Shown here: piece after piece, positions 59,776 through 64,000 of the stretch
Numbering within the stretch: position 1 is the first letter of the stretch
Layout of the letters: the number at the start of each line of letters is the position of its first letter
DNA from: Hepsetus odoe
Lineage: Eukaryota > Chordata > Actinopteri > Characiformes > Hepsetidae
Assembly (NCBI GenBank): GCA_017165825.1
Contig: CM029393.1
Span: 3,901,355-3,965,354, forward strand
Direction of reading: 5' to 3'
Length of the DNA: 64,000 nt
Notes under the pieces: model-generated
What the model saw: only the letters and a program-made list of their open reading frames with translations
Database searches by the model: none
What the model was told of the DNA's origin: nothing
Position numbers and translations under genes: made by a program

Positions 59776-60199
59776 AAGGAACGATATTCCTGACAAAACA
59801 TAAGTTAGCAGACTACCATCTGCATTATTATCAATTTGTTACTTTAAATCTATTTAAAAGTGCTAGTAAACCAATCTAGAAAGTAAAGTGTAGAAGACTT
59901 TCTGATTTTTCAGGTTTCTCATCTCATGTTAATAAAAGTTATTGTGAATATTAACTTCTATAATAAACATAAAATATATCAAAATCATATAATTGGAGGC
60001 TACCACACATATTAACTTGTCACAACACGCTTTTCTGAGAATATTAATTACATTTGGAGTAGCACCAAGCAATGCAAGGTTTTTAAAATCCACTGTGGTA
60101 TCTATTGCATCCTTGGAAATATAAATATCTTGACAATTATAGCAATTATGGCTCGTATGTTAAATGGAGAATTTATTTTGATTTTATGGGAAGCCAAGC

Positions 60200-60399
60200 A
60201 AAAGGGGCTATTTGTCATTCCTCTCCATTTAACCCATCATACAGTGCAGCACGGGGCAGCTGTATATCCATCGCCCAGGTAGCAGTGTTGGGGACAGTAC
60301 CTGACACAAGGTACCTCGAAGGAAACCTACTGGTCCAGGACCCAGACCCATGACCTCCTGATCATCGGTGTCAAGTAACTAACTAGGCCACCACTGCCT
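60200..60399 (-). repeat. tRNA-like SINE family A (minus), diverged
   Basis: The plus strand shows 'CCATTTAACCCATCATACAG', 'GTAGCAGTGTTGGGGACAGT', 'CAAGGTACCTCGAAGGAAAC' and 'ACTAGGCCACCACTGCCT'. Confidence 0.82.
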
Positions 60400-61991
60400 C
60401 AATATCCTGCCCTATCACCATGAAACAAAACTCGGAGAACTGATCATCAACTCACACAATTGCTGCCCTCTTGCTGTACAGGTCATTTGTGACTCCATGA
60501 ATAACAAAGAAAAGCCAGCCACTGTCATGACATCTGGAAAGGAATCTAGAAAAGTGTAACAAGGCCACAGCAGCAACTTTCTTTCCAAATAGATTTCAGC
60601 CTCCCAAGGCCTACATCGAGTCCCACGCAGCAGCAGAAAGTGACAAGAACGACATCCCTGTAATTCTGTAGTGCCAATTCTATGACAGCTTCATCACAAC
60701 CCCTTGTACGAAAATCATCCACAAAACAGAGACAAACCCATCTGCGCCAATGGGATGGCTGCCTCCTGACACCTTCAGCAGAACTTTTTTCCATGTGAAT
60801 AGGGAAGGCTTCCTGATATGACAGGGATGACAGCATCTATGGCTGTCTGCCATTCCAGGGTGTTATGCAAAAAGCCTCTAAAGGGGAAAAGAGCAAACAC
60901 TGAGAGAGAGACACCATGGGACGAGAGCATAGGGACCTTTTTGCACAAATGCTAATGTGTTTTAATTCGAGGTATGATTTTCACTGGCTTTAATCTTGGG
61001 CTACGCTCCTGGAAAAAAGGAAGATGAGGTCAAACAGAATGGCTGATTCTAGGACTTTGTATTTAGATAGATGAAGTCTGCGCTACTTCTAATTAGGATG
61101 GAGGTGAGTGCAAGTTAAATCTGTCCTGATTCATTAGAGATCATCATGACTTCACCCTAGATGGAAGTATCAACAGAGCACAATAAAAAACGGTGTCACA
61201 GGCAGTGGGATTTGAGAAAGTCAAGATGGTCATTGAAGGTTTGGACTGAAAAAAAGGAAATCTTTATTTTTAACAAGTACATAGTGCTGTGTTACTGTTG
61301 AAAATGCTTACAGAACCCAAATGCTGCATGACAGCTCTATTACAACTTATTTGAGCTTTAACTGGGCCTGAACTGTTCCTGAACACAATCTGAATGCAAG
61401 CCCATCAGCAGAAGACCTCTAATTGGTTCTGTACTGACAAAATTGTGTCATGACCTTACTATACTCTGACAAACTATTGTCCACAAACCTCTTTCCTACC
61501 TGACAACAAAACCAAGTTCTGCCTAAACCTTGCTGCAGAATGTAACCCGTCTGAATCTGACCAATCTCTGTCTGAGCCTGACTGCAGTACAAAGTTTGGT
61601 CTGAACCAGAGTAGTCCCAGATATAATTCTGGTATTATTGGGTTTGTTGCACATCAAACAGCAACAGGCCAGAAAAACTCAGCATTCCCAGTGACACCTG
61701 CTGAGGGAGCAGCCGTCAACTTGACAATAAACAGAATCAAAATGAAAATGCAATTGTCAGATATCCAATAATAGGTCGAAATGCTTGCTAAAACTGGCAG
61801 GACTGTGATATGCACTAACATGACATTTGAACCTTGTGTAAATAGATGGGTATTGCTATATTTGAACCAAAAATGTCAAACTCTACACCCTATAGACTAA
61901 TTAAGCATATATGTTCATCTATACCTTCAAACAAAACTGTGTCTACATAGCCTGGTTCAATACAGTACCACCTTTCACAATTTCACCATTG

Positions 61992-62248
61992 GCAGCGGTT
62001 GCCAAGTGGTTAGGGGGTTGGCCACAGGATCAGAAGATTGTGGGTTGGAATCCCTTACCAGTAGGCTGCCTTGAGGTACCCTTGATCAAGGTACTGTCCC
62101 CATCACTGCTCCCTGGGTGCTTTCAATAGCTGCCCCCTGCTGCAAGTGTGTGTGAGTGCATGGGTTAAATGCAGAAATGTAATTTCGTACTGTTTCACTG
62201 TGTGCTGTGCCATGGTTCACAATGACAAGAATAGTCACTTTCACTTTT
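61992..62248 (+). repeat. tRNA-like SINE family A next to a kcnd3 splice donor
   Basis: Near full length: head 'GGCAGCGGTTGCCAAGTGGT', B-box region 'GGGTTGGAATCCC', body 'CATCACTGCTCCCTGGGTGC' and tail 'ACAATGACAAGAATAGTCAC'. It ends about 22 bases inside the intron from the donor GTGAGC at 62276-62271, antisense to kcnd3. Confidence 0.92.
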
Positions 62249-62276
62249 CATTTCTGGGAGGTAGACAGGTGCTCAC

Positions 62277-62378
62277 CGTCAGATCCAGAAGCTCATTCAG
62301 AAGGCCGTTGCGTTTGCTCTGTAGATAGGCATTGGAGCTGCCCTTCTTGGCTATTCTTATCCGGGCCAGGCGGGCTTT
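62277..62378 (-). CDS. kcnd3: kcnd3 102-nt exon (post-S6 cytoplasmic segment)
   Basis: 34 codons, phase 0 at both ends: acceptor CACACAG ending 62379, donor ACG|GTGAGC. Reads KARLARIRIAKKGSSNAY, then LQSKRNGLLNELLDLT, matching the Kv4 segment just after S6 (KARLARIR.AK.GS.NAY..SKRNGLL). Residues mammalian KCND2 and KCND3 share are kept. The next upstream exon (the ...RADKRRAQ segment and the pore) was not found up to 64000, so it lies outside the window. Confidence 0.95.
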
Positions 62379-64000
62379 CTGTGTGGGCAGAAAGGTCCAG
62401 TGTCAGACAGCCAGTGGGAAGAATAATGAATTATCTGCTGGGTTGCAATCCGCTGTCTCACCCGTCCATCACATGCCACACAAACATTAGGCCAGAGCGA
62501 ACTCTTAAGATTGCAGGTGCTTTGGCTTGTCTGGTGTCGTTCAGTCACAGTCTTTCAGTAACTACACTATATATCAAAAATTGCCTTAATTTTCAGCTAT
62601 AAGTATATTTAATACTGTAGACATGTGTTAAAGTGTCAGTGATGTGGAAATCATTGGGTCATGTTAATTAGACTCTAGAGTAAGCATGCTATTTATTGTG
62701 TATTTCCTGTTAACAAAAGGACTTTGGAGGAATTACCTTGGACTATTAACTCGATTACTAACACTAATCCTTTTGGCCATTGCCTTATTAGAAATGGCCA
62801 GAGATTAATGACCATGGATAATGGGGGGGTTTATATGCATTTAAAAAATTCTGTTTAAAACTATGGCACACCACATTAAAAAAAAAAAACTATCATCTTT
62901 GGGCTACAGATTATCTTAGTTTATTATCTTTAGAGTTTTTGCTAAAAGCGAAGTAAGTTTCTTTTGCAAAAAATGTTTTTTTTAACTCGACATTCTGCAA
63001 AAATGAAATGAAAACATTTCTCACATTTAAGCCGTGTGATATAACAGAAGTAGCATGACATTCAAAAACATTTTGAATTTTGTGTCGTCAGATGAGGAGA
63101 TATTTGAGATAAAGAAATCATAGATTTTTGAAAGTAAACCAAATAATGCTTATATTTCCAGTACATATGGAAAGTGTTCCGATCCTTTTATGTTTTCCAC
63201 ATTTTGTTATGTCAGTCTCAATTTAGGGTTTGCTGCTCTGCACACAGTAGTCCACAGTAACAACGTATAAAAATGTTTTGGTGTTATGTATAGAAATAGA
63301 AATAGAAATGTATTTAAAATAACCAACTAAAATTTTTTATTTGCATTAGTATTTAGACCCCTCACTTATAATAACTGCCTTGTGTCCTCTTGGGAGCAAG
63401 TGTTCAAGCTGGATGGTGTAGCTTTGGTGCACAGCCATTTTCAGGTCTCTGCAGAAATGCTCTATTGGTAAAATTCAGGTTTTTTGAAGTCTTGGATGAA
63501 ATTTTAGCACAATGACCTGTTGTGATTTTTCATTCACAACTTTGTCTTTTGTCAAAAATGGCTTTTATTTTGTGAAAAATTACAATGGAAACCCCCCTAT
63601 TGTATTGTGCTCTAATGCAGTATGAAAAGGTTGAATCTGAATTTTCTTTTTCTATTCACAGTCCTGTTGATATGGGGGCTCTATGCCCTCAAGGTTCCAT
63701 TACAAAAAGAGTATTGGGATTGGAACATCTGGGGGCTGAAATGAAAAAAAAGAACGATCTGAGATGGAGGAAATGGATGAGAAAATGGGAAAAGATCTCG
63801 TGAAGTGGCAGAGATAAGTCTTAAGTGCCTTTCGCTCATTCAAGGTGAGAGTCACGTCTTAAATTCTGACACACACTCTCTGGCAGCTGCGCACACACAA
63901 ACTCCCCTGAGACGTGGGAAGCTTCATTCCCGTAGGACGTCTCCCTTAAGGGAAGACATTTAGTGTGGGAAAATTGTTTGTTTCACAAATATATTGAGCA
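62379..64000 (-). other. kcnd3: kcnd3 intron, running off the window
   Basis: No further Kv4 exon seen on the minus strand. It contains a Tc1-like relic (63163-63480); the remainder is AT-rich. The open frame 63585-63803 (+) is not recognised. Confidence 0.75.
63163..63480 (+). mobile_element. Tc1-like DNA transposon 5' relic
   Basis: Subterminal order of salmonid-type Tc1 elements: 'CCTTTTATGTTTTCCACATT', 'TTGTTATGTCAGTCTCAATT', 'AGTATTTAGACCCCTCA', then 'AGCTGGATGGTGTAGCTTTG' and 'GTGCACAGCCATTTTCAGGT' with 'CTCTGCAGAAATGCTCTATT', which is early transposase-coding sequence. Decayed, with no intact frame. Confidence 0.75.

Larger units (their letters stand above)
59367..62276 (-). other. 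kcnd3: kcnd3 intron between the 102-nt and 93-nt exons
   Basis: 2.9 kb, donor GTGAGC (62276-62271), acceptor CAG ending 59367. It carries a V-SINE core relic (59734-59775), an inverted SINE A (60200-60399) and a SINE A adjoining the donor (61992-62248). A poly-T tract sits near 59683. Confidence 0.85.

Noticed and set aside
1..64000. CRISPR arrays, phage, bacterial operons, rRNA or standard tRNA genes
   Set aside because: Regular repeats are microsatellites, minisatellites or SINEs. tRNA-like A/B boxes belong to SINEs and lack a complete cloverleaf. The gene structures are vertebrate.

Overview
The window is vertebrate nuclear DNA, almost certainly from a teleost fish. It is AT-rich and repeat-laden, its genes have GT-AG introns, and there are no operons or bacterial signals. 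Diagnostic elements are V-SINE cores ('CTGGATAAGAGCGTCTGCTA'), at least 13 copies of another tRNA-like SINE, Tc1-like transposon remnants, RTE-like LINE tails and long microsatellites. The species cannot be named from sequence alone; an ostariophysan fish is a guess.

Two protein-coding genes are recognisable, both on the minus strand. inka2 (PAK4-inhibitor family, formerly FAM212B) is complete: a 12-codon first exon at 46246-46281, an intron of about 10.2 kb, and a large second exon at 34991-36031, giving 358 residues. kcnd3 (Kv4.3, A-type K+ channel) is partial: its last four coding exons lie at 62277-62378, 59274-59366, 57731-57972 and 56354-56561. They encode the cytoplasmic C-terminal tail down to the PDZ-binding end VSAL. 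The tetramerisation, voltage-sensor and pore exons must lie beyond 64000. INKA2 and KCND3 are also neighbours on human chromosome 1p13.2, where DDX20 lies between them; no ddx20 exon is visible here.

Layout: 1-33.4 kb is intergenic, with a dense SINE cluster (3.8-11.1 kb), an 11-bp minisatellite (10.1-10.5 kb), a GATA/GACA array (16.3-16.6 kb), a long-inverted-repeat Tc1 derivative (22.7-23.3 kb) and LINE/SINE fragments. The inka2 3' UTR and gene run 34-46.3 kb, followed upstream by a 16-bp minisatellite. The 46.7-56.3 kb interval holds nested SINEs, a LINE tail and the presumed kcnd3 3' UTR. The kcnd3 C-terminal exons and introns occupy 56.3 kb to the end.

The most interesting observations are a (GT)10 microsatellite inside kcnd3 coding sequence, a candidate internal promoter and alternative first exon in inka2 intron 1, a tandem CAGCAG acceptor at the last kcnd3 exon, and a SINE-in-SINE insertion with a perfect 17-bp target duplication. 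I see no new multi-gene system. inka2 and kcnd3 share a neighbourhood but no obvious pathway. Searches of the window for the flanking human gene RAP1A also found nothing.
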